A stretch of 64,000 nucleotides of DNA, from contig OY821749.1 of the NCBI GenBank assembly GCA_963682055.1, positions 26,605,631 to 26,669,630 on the forward strand, in the 5' to 3' direction. Under the pieces are notes generated by a model. It made no database searches and was not told where the DNA came from. It saw only the letters and a program-made list of their open reading frames with translations. Below, piece by piece: positions 23,591-35,127 of this stretch; within the stretch, counting starts at the first letter, position 1; the number at the start of each line of letters is the position of its first letter. The position numbers and the translations under genes were made by a program. This DNA comes from Primula veris (Eukaryota; Streptophyta; Magnoliopsida; Ericales; Primulaceae).

Positions 23591-24637
23591 TCAATGTTTT
23601 CTGAGAGAAATAGCCGATAGGACGACCAAAAACATCATGATGACAACGGTGATGAACGATGCCACAACAGCACCACTTGACCTTTGGCAGAAATCATTGA
23701 ACTGCTGACATATAGGCAACCAGTTCGCGCTTGTATTTCCACTGTGAGCCAAATACACTATTGCAGTAGCTGATCCTGCAGCTGCAGTGGTCAATGCAAC
23801 AAACACCTACACCAAAAAAGAAAAAAAAGTAGAAGAATTTTAGGGCCTCCAATTGTAACAAAGTTTTTTTTCTGTTTTTTGTGCCTATTGAATATAACTT
23901 ATTTTTTAAAAATTTATATGATCCTGAAATTCAGAAAACCTCAAAGTATCATCTAGAGCACGATACCGAATGAACTTTTATGATATTCTTTTATTATAGA
24001 AAAAAGAAGTCATCTGAAAATATATACTACCCGGCAAGCTTTGTCTCGTCTTTTTAAAGTTTCTAGATTGTTATATTTTATATTATGAATACAAAGTGCA
24101 TGGCGATGGATCGATCTTACGGTGTCTAAGATGATAAGTAGTGTTCTTGGTCCAGAGGCATGTGGGCGTATAATGCAAACTATGGCGAAAGGTATGGAGA
24201 GAACAAGGTATCCACTTGCTATTGCCATTGCAACAACAAAGAACCTGCAGATTTTCAAACATTAGACACTTGGCATGTATATTTTACCCCATGGAATTTG
24301 CTTTAACCAATATAGTATAGCTTAAAAAGAACAAAACAGTGAATACATACTGAAATGTGGGGATATCGTCATAGTTGGCTTGAAACTGGAAGAACTGAGT
24401 GAAGAAAGGCAGTGTTTGGCCAGTCGTCGCCATAGCAGCAGCAGCAGCTATAGCAGTTGCAACACCGCATATCCTCAAAATCACATCAAATATAGCTATA
24501 CCTCTTTTGTATCCACCTCCAACTGGTGGACCATCATGGTATGCCACTGCACTCCCCAACAGAGGAGCTTTCCCCTTTGCCTCTCGGCTTGCTTGCTTAT
24601 CGACATTCTGGGATAGCTCAATCGAATGGTCAGCCAT
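23591..24637 (-). CDS. CASP: Casparian strip membrane domain protein (CASP, 208 aa)
   Basis: Three exons in continuous phase: 24351-24637 (ATG at 24637), 24121-24244 and 23591-23806. CASPs are four-span membrane scaffolds that line endodermal plasma membrane and recruit the lignin machinery for the Casparian strip. Transmembrane segments lie at about 45-70 (with conserved Arg55 in ILRICG), 97-121, 131-155 (conserved Asp136 in LIILD) and 182-204. The first extracellular loop carries the CASP hallmark [20 protein letters not shown]. The second carries [19 protein letters not shown] with Cys170 and Cys177, then SSGAVVASF. These loop signatures separate true CASPs from the wider CASP-like family. 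Length and two-intron structure are typical. Expression is expected to be endodermis-specific under MYB36-type control; this is inference from the family. Confidence 0.97.
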
Positions 24638-25691
24638 TATAGGAGAGGCTAGAGAGATATTTGGAAAGGGAAAGTGATTAGAGATATTGATGGTTTTGAG
24701 TTGAGAAGCTTGTGATGAATGAGACTAGATGCATGTGGAACTATTTATAAGGAAGTTGTTGTTCATGGGATTTTAGAAATGTGTTGTTTATTTAGTTGAT
24801 GGAGCAAGAAGAGAGTTGTTACTTTTTGTGTTTGGATGGAAACCCTAGTTTAATAGTATTGTGTTACTATTGCATAAATTTGTGATTTGTCAAAAGGTAT
24901 GTAGAATAGAGGGTCAAAACCATTACATAGTTAAGGTTGACTAAATAAGTTTGATTTTGATCATCCACTCCTCTCCCTTTAGTCATGTTTATTTATGATT
25001 ATTTGAACTACTACATTCTTAATTATGTGCACATTGTAGCTTTGTTTATACTCTAATTCCTTAAAAAAATTAGGAATTCTATTCCCTCGATCACACAACT
25101 AAACAACTCCAATCCGCCTAATCCACTGACATCTACTCTATAAAGTCAATTTCATTCCTTCTGGGAAATGACATCATATCTTTTGCATGCATTCTCCCTC
25201 ACGTAATATTTGTCAGGCTCTTCTTTTAATTATTAATTTTTTTATAGTGCATCAAAATCATAAAAATGAAGTTGTGCAGGGAAAATTTTGATCTTTTTTT
25301 TTTCAAACACAGGAACAATAATGATCTTTTTCAAATTTATTATACATTTTTATAGTATATCATATATACGTGAAAACACATAAACTAATGGTCTAAACTC
25401 TAAAGAAAATGTTCAAAGCTAAGCGGAAAAGAAAGATACGGCAGAAACAAAGAAAAATCAAACTCGGGAAGTAGTTTAGAACACCAGCATAACTAGTGTT
25501 AAGCACCCCAAAATTGAGATTTACAATATTATTCATTTGGATATAGGAATTGGAATTCGTCAACCTATACACGTCCTTGTATAACACTGTAGACTCTGCT
25601 AACTAGCCCCCCAAAAAAGCTATAAATGACCGCACGGTGAGCTAACACTTCAAATTAAGACTTTCAATTAATTATAATGCTAATCTTTGAA
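24638..25691. other. intergenic: CASP promoter and ELM1-like 3' flank
   Basis: About 1 kb with the CASP leader, TATA box and upstream promoter, then AT-rich 3' flank of the ELM1-like gene. No gene or strong repeat recognised. Confidence 0.6.
24741..24749 (-). promoter_or_regulatory. TATA box of the CASP gene
   Basis: TATAAATAG on the minus strand, about 104 bases before the CASP ATG, an ordinary distance for a plant TATA box plus short leader. Called by motif and position only. Confidence 0.6.
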
Positions 25692-28600
25692 TTATACACA
25701 TCCTTGTGGCTGCAATTTCAATCCACGGTGAGCAAGTGCTTCCATCACCCGACTAGCTGCCTCTTCAGTATCCTTTAGTGGGCGATAGCTCCAACTTTGA
25801 GATATCTGAAAGACAAAATCACATCTTATGATTCAAACACTCAGAAATATATTAAGAACCCAAGCGGGAAATTAAAACATTTGTTTGCGGGGAATATCAT
25901 TGGTATGCATCTCACACTTATGCAAAAACAAAATGCCTATCTAAGTAAATTTAACCAAAAATAGCATTCTTAATGCAAACAACGACAAGAACATTTGATG
26001 CAATATATACGCCCAACAAGGGAACTTTTCTTGCCATCTGACCTTTGATCATCAATCTATTTATCACATTTAATTAAAGGGTAAACATAACCTAGGCATG
26101 CTAAAAGACTAATGTGTCTAATGGGCATCAACTACAAACATTAAACATATGCTTTCAATCACACTACTTCCCCAGATGATGAAACATAAAGAAAAAAAAA
26201 GGGGGAAATTATTGGTCATCCTGAACTGTCACATTCGCACCCACACGGCTATTGTCATCTCGAGTTACGCATAATACTAAGTAGTAAGTACATGCACATT
26301 AAGGAGATCACCATTAATCGAATAAAACACTTTTTCCCCATCACCATACTTGAGTAAAACCAAATTCTTTATCCAAGTTATTAGACCCAAAAATGTACTC
26401 CAAATCAAATTCACTTAGTAAATAAAACTGACTTCCTCTTACAAAAGATGGTCAGATCATCCACACAAAAAACACTCCACTTTATAAGCAGGTCAGTTTT
26501 ACTTGAGAAAAAATCATCCTCATATTTGTTAGTTTCTTTTTATTGGATACCTAAACACATCTCTATTCAAGAGTCATCTTTACCTACTTGTTCATGGGGA
26601 AATTGAATTGCACAGAATCACCCATAGTAGTCAATCTCAGTAAATAGTTTTACATATACCACAACAATAGTACTTTATATTAGCATGGACACAGACATGC
26701 AGATAGCCTTAAATTATAGTTGAAAATAAGAATATTTGAAATCAAAAGAATCTGTATGTTAGGCATTTTTTTATACGTAGATTGGTTATGCAGTCATTTT
26801 CTAAATGGCACTTCTCTTAATAGGACTTAATTGGAAATAAATATCTGAAATGAAAAGACCATGATCTGAAATCCTGAAGCTGTATGCAACGTATCACCCA
26901 ATGCTTAATTTAATGCCGCAAAAGATCAAAAACTCACACCACAACATACAGCCAGAGTAGATAATGTAAGAAAAAACTTTAAAAACTTTACTCACATCTT
27001 CTGCACCCACGAATGGTCGGACCACACCACATTCTAGCATAGATTTGTGAAAGTCCGCAAATTTCCATGTACATCTCTCTGATCCAATGACATAAACGGG
27101 TTTCCTGCATTAATATTTACTAGATCTTCAGCTTCGGAAAATACCTGGTGAAAAGTACAAAAAATTCATTTAACACCAAAAGTTGAAAATTACCCAGTAC
27201 TGCAAGCTTCACTGAGCATACTGACTGAATCAGCTGTGATAATGAAAGCATCAGCACAAGCAAGATGACCCATGTGAGGATTTGGGTCTGCACAGCATTA
27301 TTGGTTAATTAAAATAAATTTTAAAGTTTTACGCGGGGGGGGGGGGGGGGACATCTCTAAAGAATTACTGTGCTGAAATTGCCACCAGACTTTTAAGAAA
27401 GTACTATTAAAGAAATGCCACTCAATTATAAAGTGTCAACTCTGTAATTGTAACCAACTAAAATGGATGTTTCGCATTCAAAAGAGCCACCTAAATAACT
27501 GTAGTGTGAGAAAGTTTAAGTACCTGTGCCATCCCAAATGTAAACTTTAGGATGATTAGCAAAATTTTTCAGAACAATATCAGATACCTATTTTGACCAC
27601 AACATTCAAAGAATAGTTACTACACGTGTATATACAGGAAATAAAAACTTTTTACAGATTTATGCATACCTTCCTTGGGGTTCTTCTAGAGAAAGAAATT
27701 CTGAGGCTTCCACAACTCCATAAAATATTTCGTAGAGCAGATATTAGTTGTTTAGCGAGATCTGAACCATATTGGCAATGGCCTGAGACAGAGCATTAAA
27801 TTAGTATACAGATGTCATATATAGAAACAGAAGGCGGTACTTATAATGCGTTTACAAGTACCAGCATGCTAAGAAGACCTATATCGTCCCCCGTAATTTT
27901 TAGATTGGATTCTTTTTCTGTTGGAAGTTCAAACCCATAAAAAAACATTATAGTTTATTTATTTTCAAAAGGAGACACCTTGGCATGAGGCAGGGTCGGA
28001 ACCAGAAATTTAGACCTCTAAAAAAATTGAGGCAGTTTTTCTTGGCTAGACTAATTTTCAAGGGTTTAGCTACCTCGATCGAATTGCAGGTTTCAGAGTG
28101 GCACTTTGTCCGAAACAATAGTTTCATGAGGGTTAAACGTGGTACTGGAATATTCGTTTCATATTTACTACGTTAGAATCTCTACCAGAACTATTAGTTA
28201 AGGATAGACATTGACTTAACTTCAGGTCCTATAAAATTTAGGTCATAATGATGTGAAGTCACTACCAGTAGAATTAAAATCTAAAAAAACTGTGTCTTTG
28301 TTGTTATCAAGAATAATCAGGTAAAGAATCTGACGACACATACAAGAATCCTGTAACTTATTCTGATTAGTGACTTAAACAACAACAATCATCGATTCTA
28401 ACACAATTGCAGTCATAAGTATAACAAATAATTACTGTATATGTATTTAAAAAAAAATACTATATACGAATAATAAAATACAGAAACATACGTGTAGGCC
28501 CTCCAATGTTAACCACAAGCAAGGGTTTAGGAAGAACACCAAGCTCGTCATGCCAGGATTTAGCTGCAAGCTTGAGAGCAGCTGAATCAGCTTGATGAAG

Positions 28601-31600
28601 TGCCCCCACAGTCAGAACCTGAATTTTACTTTTACTCGCTGATAAGCATTCTATAATTTCAACACAGGAACTTATATACAGCTAAGACTTAATGAAGGCA
28701 AACAATCTAATAGTTATAGAAAAAGTTAAATGATATTTGTCTCCAACTGGCGGAGAGGAAGGAAATAGGCAGCGAATCTCACACTAAATTCACCAACTTA
28801 TCACACTAATTCGATTATGTGACATAAGCTAATAATAATTGCAATTGCTAAAAATAAGGTAAAATTTTATGATTCTTTACACTAAAGAGTACATAGGTTG
28901 GAAACCAAAATCGTTAACACGTGATAGGATAGTGTATAAAATCAGGGAAATATTATCTTGAGTAACTACTAACTATTGCATTAAAGTCTTATCTTTTCCT
29001 ATATGGTGAAGTGCGTATACTAAACCATCAAGAAATGCAACGTTAGTGTACTAATCGCTAATTTAGCAGTATAAGCTACAAAACCGAAAGCTGGGCATAA
29101 TTGATTTTTTTAAGGTTATCCGAAATATCAGTTTTACTTGTAAATTATTTAGCAGAGTTGCCTATTTACAAAAATTTCAATTGTCTGAATCAATGGGTCT
29201 CAAATCTAAACACCAAACCTGACTAAGTTATTAGGTGAAAACCCACCACATGTTTGTCGGGAGGTTCTCGAGGTGTTATCCATCTCCGCAGGATCCAAGG
29301 GATCTGTTTCTGTCCTTGAGGAGACAATGGGTAGTAATCATGACAAGGAGTAATCACAAGATCAAATCTATGAAGATGCGTCCGAGGATGTTGTATCTGG
29401 AGATGATGGAGAAAAAGACGTTATAAATTTAAATAAAAAAGACAAAATAAAGCAGAGAAATTGCTTGAAAAAGGCCATCACTAACCAGCTTAAAAAAATT
29501 ATGAGCAGAGCTACAGAAACCATTAAGAAGTGAAAATGAAACTAAAGTATAATATAGTTTTCTCAAAGAAAAAAAAAGCTGTAATAGTAGCTAAATCCCC
29601 GAAAGACCAAACAAATAAGGTTGTTACTTAAACTAAAGAGTCAACATATTAACGGCATACAAGTTTAGAAACAGAAGGTTTTCCGTTATGAGTTAACCAG
29701 AGTGTTGTGCGGCCGGCAGCTCTTTATAAACAACTGTGTAATTGTTCAAGTGTATGAATAGTTGAATACCAATATCAATCAACAGGATTGTCTACAATGA
29801 AAAAAAAAGTCTCTCGAACCTGAACAACAAAAACATTATCTTGAGCTAACCGTTTTATCGAACTTGCAATAGAAACTGTATCTCTGCCAGATGCCACCAC
29901 CAATAATGGACCATCCCTAATAAATGACGACCAAAAAGAGTTTTCTTATGGAAAAACGATATATTCCTATTTCTTATAAACCACAGGCAAAGTACCAAAA
30001 AAATAAGTAGGCTGATGTCAAAATGAGTGTAAGAGTTTCTGAACTTTAAATAGGTAGTCAAGGACAACACGTACATAAAGCATAGGATTCACAAATTACT
30101 GAAACCCTCAAGACATGTAATCATCCATAAATGCTGGTCTAAACTTCATAAAATGCCATATAGAATGCAAAAGAGACACTGAAAACCCAATGGCCATTTT
30201 ATATTATTTAGCCATGCCAATAAAGTGCCATAATAGTTAAGAATAATACAGGATACCCATAAAGTTTTTATATTTAAGGAAAATTACCGAGTTAGTCCAT
30301 TACGACCGATCATCGTTGACAAACAAAACGCAAACTGGGACTCGGAGAATTATGAGACTAAACAGTAAAATGTTCTTTAAGAATTATGGCGGGAGTCTAT
30401 ACTTGTGAAGACGTGAACCATATCAGTTTTAACAATCAGCAGTTCAACAAGTCTATTTTGGTCTAAGTTCGTTTCGAGCCACTTTAAGTTCTTGGTACTT
30501 CAATAAAACATTGTGGAACTGATCATTTTCTCCTTACAGGGACTTCTACAATATCAGAATTATGTAAACTTATCAAGATGCAAATGAGAATTGATCAGCT
30601 TTATATATCAAATACTCCCTCCGTTCCCAATTAATTGTCCTCTACGAAATTACGTGCAATTTTGACCGGCTTATAACATGTATCAAAATTGTCGAAATGA
30701 AAAATCTCAAAACTAAGTCATATAATTTAATGTTTGAACTATATGATTAACTTTTGAAAATTTTCATTCCGACAATTTTGATACAAGTTATTGACCGGTC
30801 AAAATTGCACGTAGTTTCGTAGCGGACAATTAATTGGGAACGGAGGGAGTACATAACAATTGTCAATGCAAGCTAGGAAAATGAGGAAAACAACAAGGAG
30901 ACGGCTACATACTTATCACAGGTATCACATGCAATCTCTGCAATTTTCTTTGCATCAGCTTGTTGAGGGCTCGATAAATCTGCATTACATATATAAAAAT
31001 TAATGGAGAAATCATCCTCACCAAGATATACGGCCTATTTGTCCACTAATATTCTTTGACTAAAATCGATTCTGCTACCTTTATCTCGAAATGGAAAGCC
31101 GTAGATTTGCTTCACATGATAGTCCAACTTATTGTGATAAGAGATAGGTAACCAGTGAAGCCATTTACTTACTCCCTCTGTTGGTCTTCTAACACGCTGC
31201 AAGCAATGAGCAAGAACAAAAAAAAATAATGCTAATAAGTAATAAGACACAAAAGGCGAATTTCAAATAGACATCGAAAATAAGTTCTGTTTTAATTGTC
31301 ATCTCAGAAGTTTCCGTAAGCAGCTAAGTGCTCCTTGAAATAAGACTAAAGCTTTCAGTTTAATGTATTCATTGACAAATTTTGAAAATGACCAGCGAAA
31401 TGGTGAGTTTCATGATTTTCACTTCGTTTTCATGCAAGGAAACATAAAGAGAAAGTTACATAAGTATGTGAGAACTTCAAATGCTGGTCTCGTGTTCTTT
31501 TCCATTTTTCAATGCATAGTTTTGGACCCGAATGGACTTTTATCTGTGTATACATGGCCTGAATATTTCATCAGGGAGACAGAAAATAGATGATGAAAAA

Positions 31601-34600
31601 TATATGAATACATATATATAAAAACTCTTCTGTCTTCTAGCAACAACTCTCTACCAGGATTCATCATCTGTTGACCCTCAAAGTTGACTACCCAAGAAAA
31701 GAATTGAAAAAGGACAGTTTAGTCCGGTGATTATTTAATCTTAAAACTGTCTTTAAAGTTCCTTGGCATTCCAGTCCAACAGATTGAACTAATTTGTCAT
31801 GAGAAAAGGTTTGGAACAGATTACTCGGCTGCAGAATTAAAACAAATAAGCTAAACTTAGACGAGTCTGGAAAAAAAGGATGACTATTTTAACTTAACTC
31901 GTCAGCCTTTTCAAACTAGGAGACCTAAAAAAAGCTCAACATTTATCTGACCAACCCAATTAAACACCAACTAACCACAGTACAATTCATGATAAAAAAG
32001 CTGGGCTTAGAGAACTGATTCGTAAAAGAATTACCTGCTAAAAATTTCTGTAGCAAATGACCACTGGAATTTGGAGGACTAATGATGTTTATTTTGGTAC
32101 CTCAGGAACTAGACTTTTAATTCTTCTAACACAAAAAACCTAGAATAACAGTACCCGTACTGTTAGCCCAAATTTGCGCTTTAAACATGCTAGTAAACTA
32201 TCAATTAGGATATAATAGTTTGAATGAATGCGTCGACTAGACTATGTAGTATTTACTGGTACTCCTACTCTGTCTCGAGGCGAGTTTATTCCTTTATATT
32301 GCTATAAAATTGCAGGGAACTTCAATCCCTTGTTTGGCTGCATATTTCAAATAAATAAATTAAAGGCTGGCTTATTTGAAGTTGAAAGAAAGAGGATTCA
32401 ACCAGCTTTAGGCTTTGTTTAGTAACAAATTTTTAGATTTTTTATTCTAAAAATCAATGGGTGTTGGACAGTCAGATTACTAAGCTTTTTCAAAAGAAGA
32501 TTTTTAGGAAAAAAAATCAAAAACTAAAAATCTGGATTTTCGTTTAATTCTCTAAACAGCTTTTTTAAATCTGAGACGACCCGATAATTTCTTACCAAAC
32601 GGAGCCTAAAACCGAGGTTTTTTAGGTTTTACATACTAAAAAAACACAAATTCAGGTTGTCAAGGTTCCACATCCAAATAACATATTTTTCAGAAAAAAA
32701 CAATTAACAAAAAGAGAGGATCAAGCTTTATATCTGCAACCAAACAATCTTTCAAAAACAAACAAACCAGAACTTAAACCTGCAACCAGGAAAAAACCCC
32801 TATCAACCAGGAACTCCAAATGCTGGTCTCGTGTTCATTTCAGTTTTTCAATACATTGTTTTGGGCTTGAATAGACTTTTATTCGTGTAAATATGTCCTT
32901 AATATTTCATCTGAGAGACAAAAAAAAAGTTGAAAGACATATGAATACATGTATATAAACTCTTCTATCTTCTAGCAACAACTCTCTATTAAAAAAATTC
33001 ATCTATTGATCCTCAAAGTTGACTCCTCAAGAAAAGAATTAAAAATGCCAGTTTTAGTCCAATGTTTATTTAATCTTAATACTGTCTTTAAAGTTCCTCG
33101 GCATTTCAGTCCAATATACTGAATTAATTTGTCATGAAAGAAGGTTGGGACATATTACTTGGCTGCAGCTCTAAAGCTAACCTAGACGAGTCTGAAAAAA
33201 AAGGGGGTATTTTAACTTAACGCTTCAGCCTTTTCAAACTAGGAGATCTAAAAAAGCTCAACTATGTGACCAACCAAATTAAACACCAACTAACACAGAA
33301 CAAATTATGAGAGAAAAGCTGGCTTAAAAGCTGTAAGAAAACAAACCCATTCAAAGTGGTTGTTTAGAGAACTGATTCGTAAAAGAATTGACATAGAAAT
33401 TTTTGTAGCAAACTAGCAACTGACCATTAGAGGACTAAATGATGTTCATTTTGCAACCTCAGGAACTAGACTATATATTCTTCCAACACAATAAACCTAG
33501 AATAACAGTACCCGTACTCAGAGCCAGCCCAAACTCTTTTTTTTTTGGGTGGCCTGCCCCCCAAGAAATACACACAGCTGGCCCATTAAATCGAGGGATC
33601 CAACAAAACATAGTATAAAAAATCAATTTGGGTCAAATTAATTTTCTCTTTGGCATGGGCTGCCCATATCGCTTGGACAGCCTGCACCCCCATTGGGCCG
33701 GGCCTACCCGTACTGTCAGCCCAAGTTTGCGCTTTAAACATGCTAGTCAACTATTAATTAAGATATAATAGTTTGAATGAATGCATCGACTAGACTACGT
33801 AATATGTACTAGTACTCCTACTCTGTCTCGAGGCGAGTTTATTCCTTTATATCGCTATAAAATTGCAGGGAACTTCAAGCCCTTGTTTGGCTGCATCTTT
33901 CAAGTAAATAAATAAAAGACTGGCTTATTTGAAGTTGACAAAAAGATGATTCATCCAGCCTTAGGCTACGTTTGTGACGTCGGAACAAGACAGCGATTAT
34001 CTTGTAGGCTTGTTAATACGAAATTGTAGGAACAAGAAAGATTGAAATAACTAGAGAGAGAGAAAATTCTCTTTCTTAAGGTTTATTAATAATCAAAGTC
34101 TTTTAAATCCTCCTGCATCAGTTTGGTAACAAATTTTCTGGCAATTAGATTTTAGATTCTAAAATCAATGGGTGTTTGACAGTGAGATTATTTAGCTTTT
34201 AATAAGCAGGTTTTTAGGGCTAAAAAACCCAAAAACCAAAAATCTGGATTTTTGTTGGAATTTCTTAACAGCTTTTTAGACTCTGATTCATGACCCGATA
34301 ATCTGTTACCAAACGGAGCCTAAAACCGAGGTTTTTTTTTTAGGTTTTACATACTAAAAAAAACACAAACTCAAGTTGTCAAGCTTCCACACCCCGATAG
34401 TACAATCTTTTTCTAAAAAAAATACAGGAAAAAAAGAAAGAACAAGCTTCAAATCTGCAACCAAACAATTTTTCAAAAACAAATAAACCAGAACTTAAAC
34501 CTGCAACCAGGAAAAACCCATAGTACATATCAAAATCCAAAACATAAAAGGAAAACAGCATAAATAATAATAATAAAAGACCAATACAACCCAATGCACA

Positions 34601-35127
34601 AAACCATAGCTAAATAAGTAAAACCCACTAGCCCAGTAAGTGTTAAATTTTATTTTTTTTAAAATAGAAATTAAAGGACAAAGAGGTGTTCTGAGATAAA
34701 TTAAGAGCAACCCAAAAAATAGAATGATAAAAACGAAACAGCATAAAAAAACCAATACAATCCAATGCATAACTAAGTAAGTAAAACCCAGTAGTAATTT
34801 TACTCAATAAGTATAAAAAAAATATATATAAATTAATGGGACTAAAATATAAAGTGGTGTTAATAGAGAGATCTTAATAAGACCAAAGCATTTAAAAAAC
34901 CCAATACAACTTACTCAATGCACAATACTATAGCTAATTAAGTAAAACCCAGTAGTAATTTTACTCAAATAAGTATAAAAAAAATAGAAATTAAAGGATA
35001 AACGTACGTATAAAGTGGTGTTTAAAGAGAGATTAAGAGCACGAATAAGACCAAAGCATTGATTCTCAGCCCCTGCCACGCCGTTTCCTATTATTATCGC
35101 TCGCCCTATTATTTTTCTGTATCTCAT
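25692..35127 (-). CDS. mitochondrial fission protein ELM1-like (DUF1022), 390 aa
   Basis: Eleven exons in continuous phase: 35008-35127 (ATG), 31079-31196, 30913-30979, 29820-29916, 29247-29396, 28492-28618, 27670-27782, 27524-27587, 27194-27287, 26996-27104 and 25692-25805 (TAA). Family blocks in order: RAIIIGNGVAGAENQ, KWLHWLPISYHNKLDY, DGPLLVVASGRDTVSIASS, HRFDLVITPCHDYYPLSPQG, PKPLLVVNIGGPTRHCQYG, HMGHLACADAFIITADSVSM, SEACSTGKPVYVIG and LKLQP at the C-terminus. In Arabidopsis ELM1 sits on the mitochondrial surface and brings dynamin DRP3A to fission sites. This gene may instead be the sister type (At5g06180, from memory), whose role is less clear. Intron 1 is 3.8 kb and repeat-filled; the start codon is supported by homology of exon 1, not by transcript data. 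Confidence 0.92.
27335..27350 (+). repeat. 16-G homopolymer in ELM1-like intron 8
   Basis: Uninterrupted run of G on the plus strand (C on the coding strand). It may be a length-variable tract or a sequencing/assembly error; it is intronic, so the protein is unaffected. Confidence 0.9.
27841..28012. repeat. dispersed repeat, copy A (ELM1-like intron 6)
   Basis: Shares, in the same order, TAATG.GTTTACAAGTA, GAAGACCTA, ATTGGATT, AAGTTCA, ACTATAGTTT-like text and GGTCGGAACCA with 36052-36222. It is diverged but collinear for about 170 bp, so both are copies of one unnamed element. Confidence 0.7.
30613..30851. mobile_element. Stowaway-like MITE, family 1 copy B (ELM1-like intron 3)
   Basis: 239 bp with TA at both ends and near-perfect inverted termini CTCCCTCCGTTCCCAATTAA. 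Internal arms match copies at 11621 and 46886. It has the best-preserved ends of the three, so it is probably the youngest. Confidence 0.92.
31470..32812. repeat. 1.34-kb direct duplication in ELM1-like intron 1, unit A
   Basis: Begins with AAATGCTGGTCTCGTGTTC and ends with AAACCTGCAACCAGGAAAAA. Matches 32813-34520 along its whole length in the same orientation, for example GCGCTTTAAACATGCTAGT at about 32176 and again at about 33731. Lacks the two insertions found in unit B. Confidence 0.9.
33519..33704. mobile_element. 186-bp non-autonomous DNA element with target duplication
   Basis: Flanked on both sides by TACCCGTACT (33509-33518 and 33705-33714); unit A has this word once at the equivalent place. 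The ends AGAGCCAGCCCAA and, on the other strand, AGGCCCGGCCCAA form a short imperfect inverted repeat. The duplication of 8-10 bp fits hAT or Mutator superfamilies; the exact border is ambiguous by one or two bases. Confidence 0.8.
33975..34120. mobile_element. 146-bp solo-LTR-like insertion (TRIM-type)
   Basis: Starts TG, ends CA and is flanked by the 5-bp direct repeat GTTTG (33970-33974 and 34121-34125); unit A has the site empty. These are the features of a solo LTR. At 146 bp it would be a miniature (TRIM-like) LTR. No primer-binding site or internal region remains. Confidence 0.75.
34555..35066. repeat. three tandem copies of the ELM1-like exon 1/intron 1 junction region
   Basis: Copies at about 34555-34712, 34737-34893 and 34914-35066 share GTAAAACCCA.TAG, AATAGAAATTAAAGGA-like text and TAAAGTGGTGTT. 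The rightmost copy includes the true 3' part of exon 1 and its donor; the middle copy holds a degenerate exon fragment (GGTCTTATT and TTAACACCACTTTAT on the minus strand). Confidence 0.8.

Larger units (their letters stand above)
32813..34520. repeat. 1.34-kb direct duplication in ELM1-like intron 1, unit B with two nested insertions
   Basis: Second copy, about 1.7 kb because of insertions at 33519-33704 and 33975-34120. Unit A gives the empty sites, so both insertions came after the duplication. Confidence 0.9.

Noticed and set aside
31160..31185. CTCCCTCTGTTGG as a Stowaway terminus
   Set aside because: It falls in exon 2 of the ELM1-like gene where the sequence codes for the conserved RRPTEGVSKWLHW block; chance resemblance.
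34915..35127. stand-alone 70-residue minus-strand protein
   Set aside because: Its first 40 residues (IIIGNGVAGAENQ block) are exon 1 of the ELM1-like gene; the rest is translated intron.
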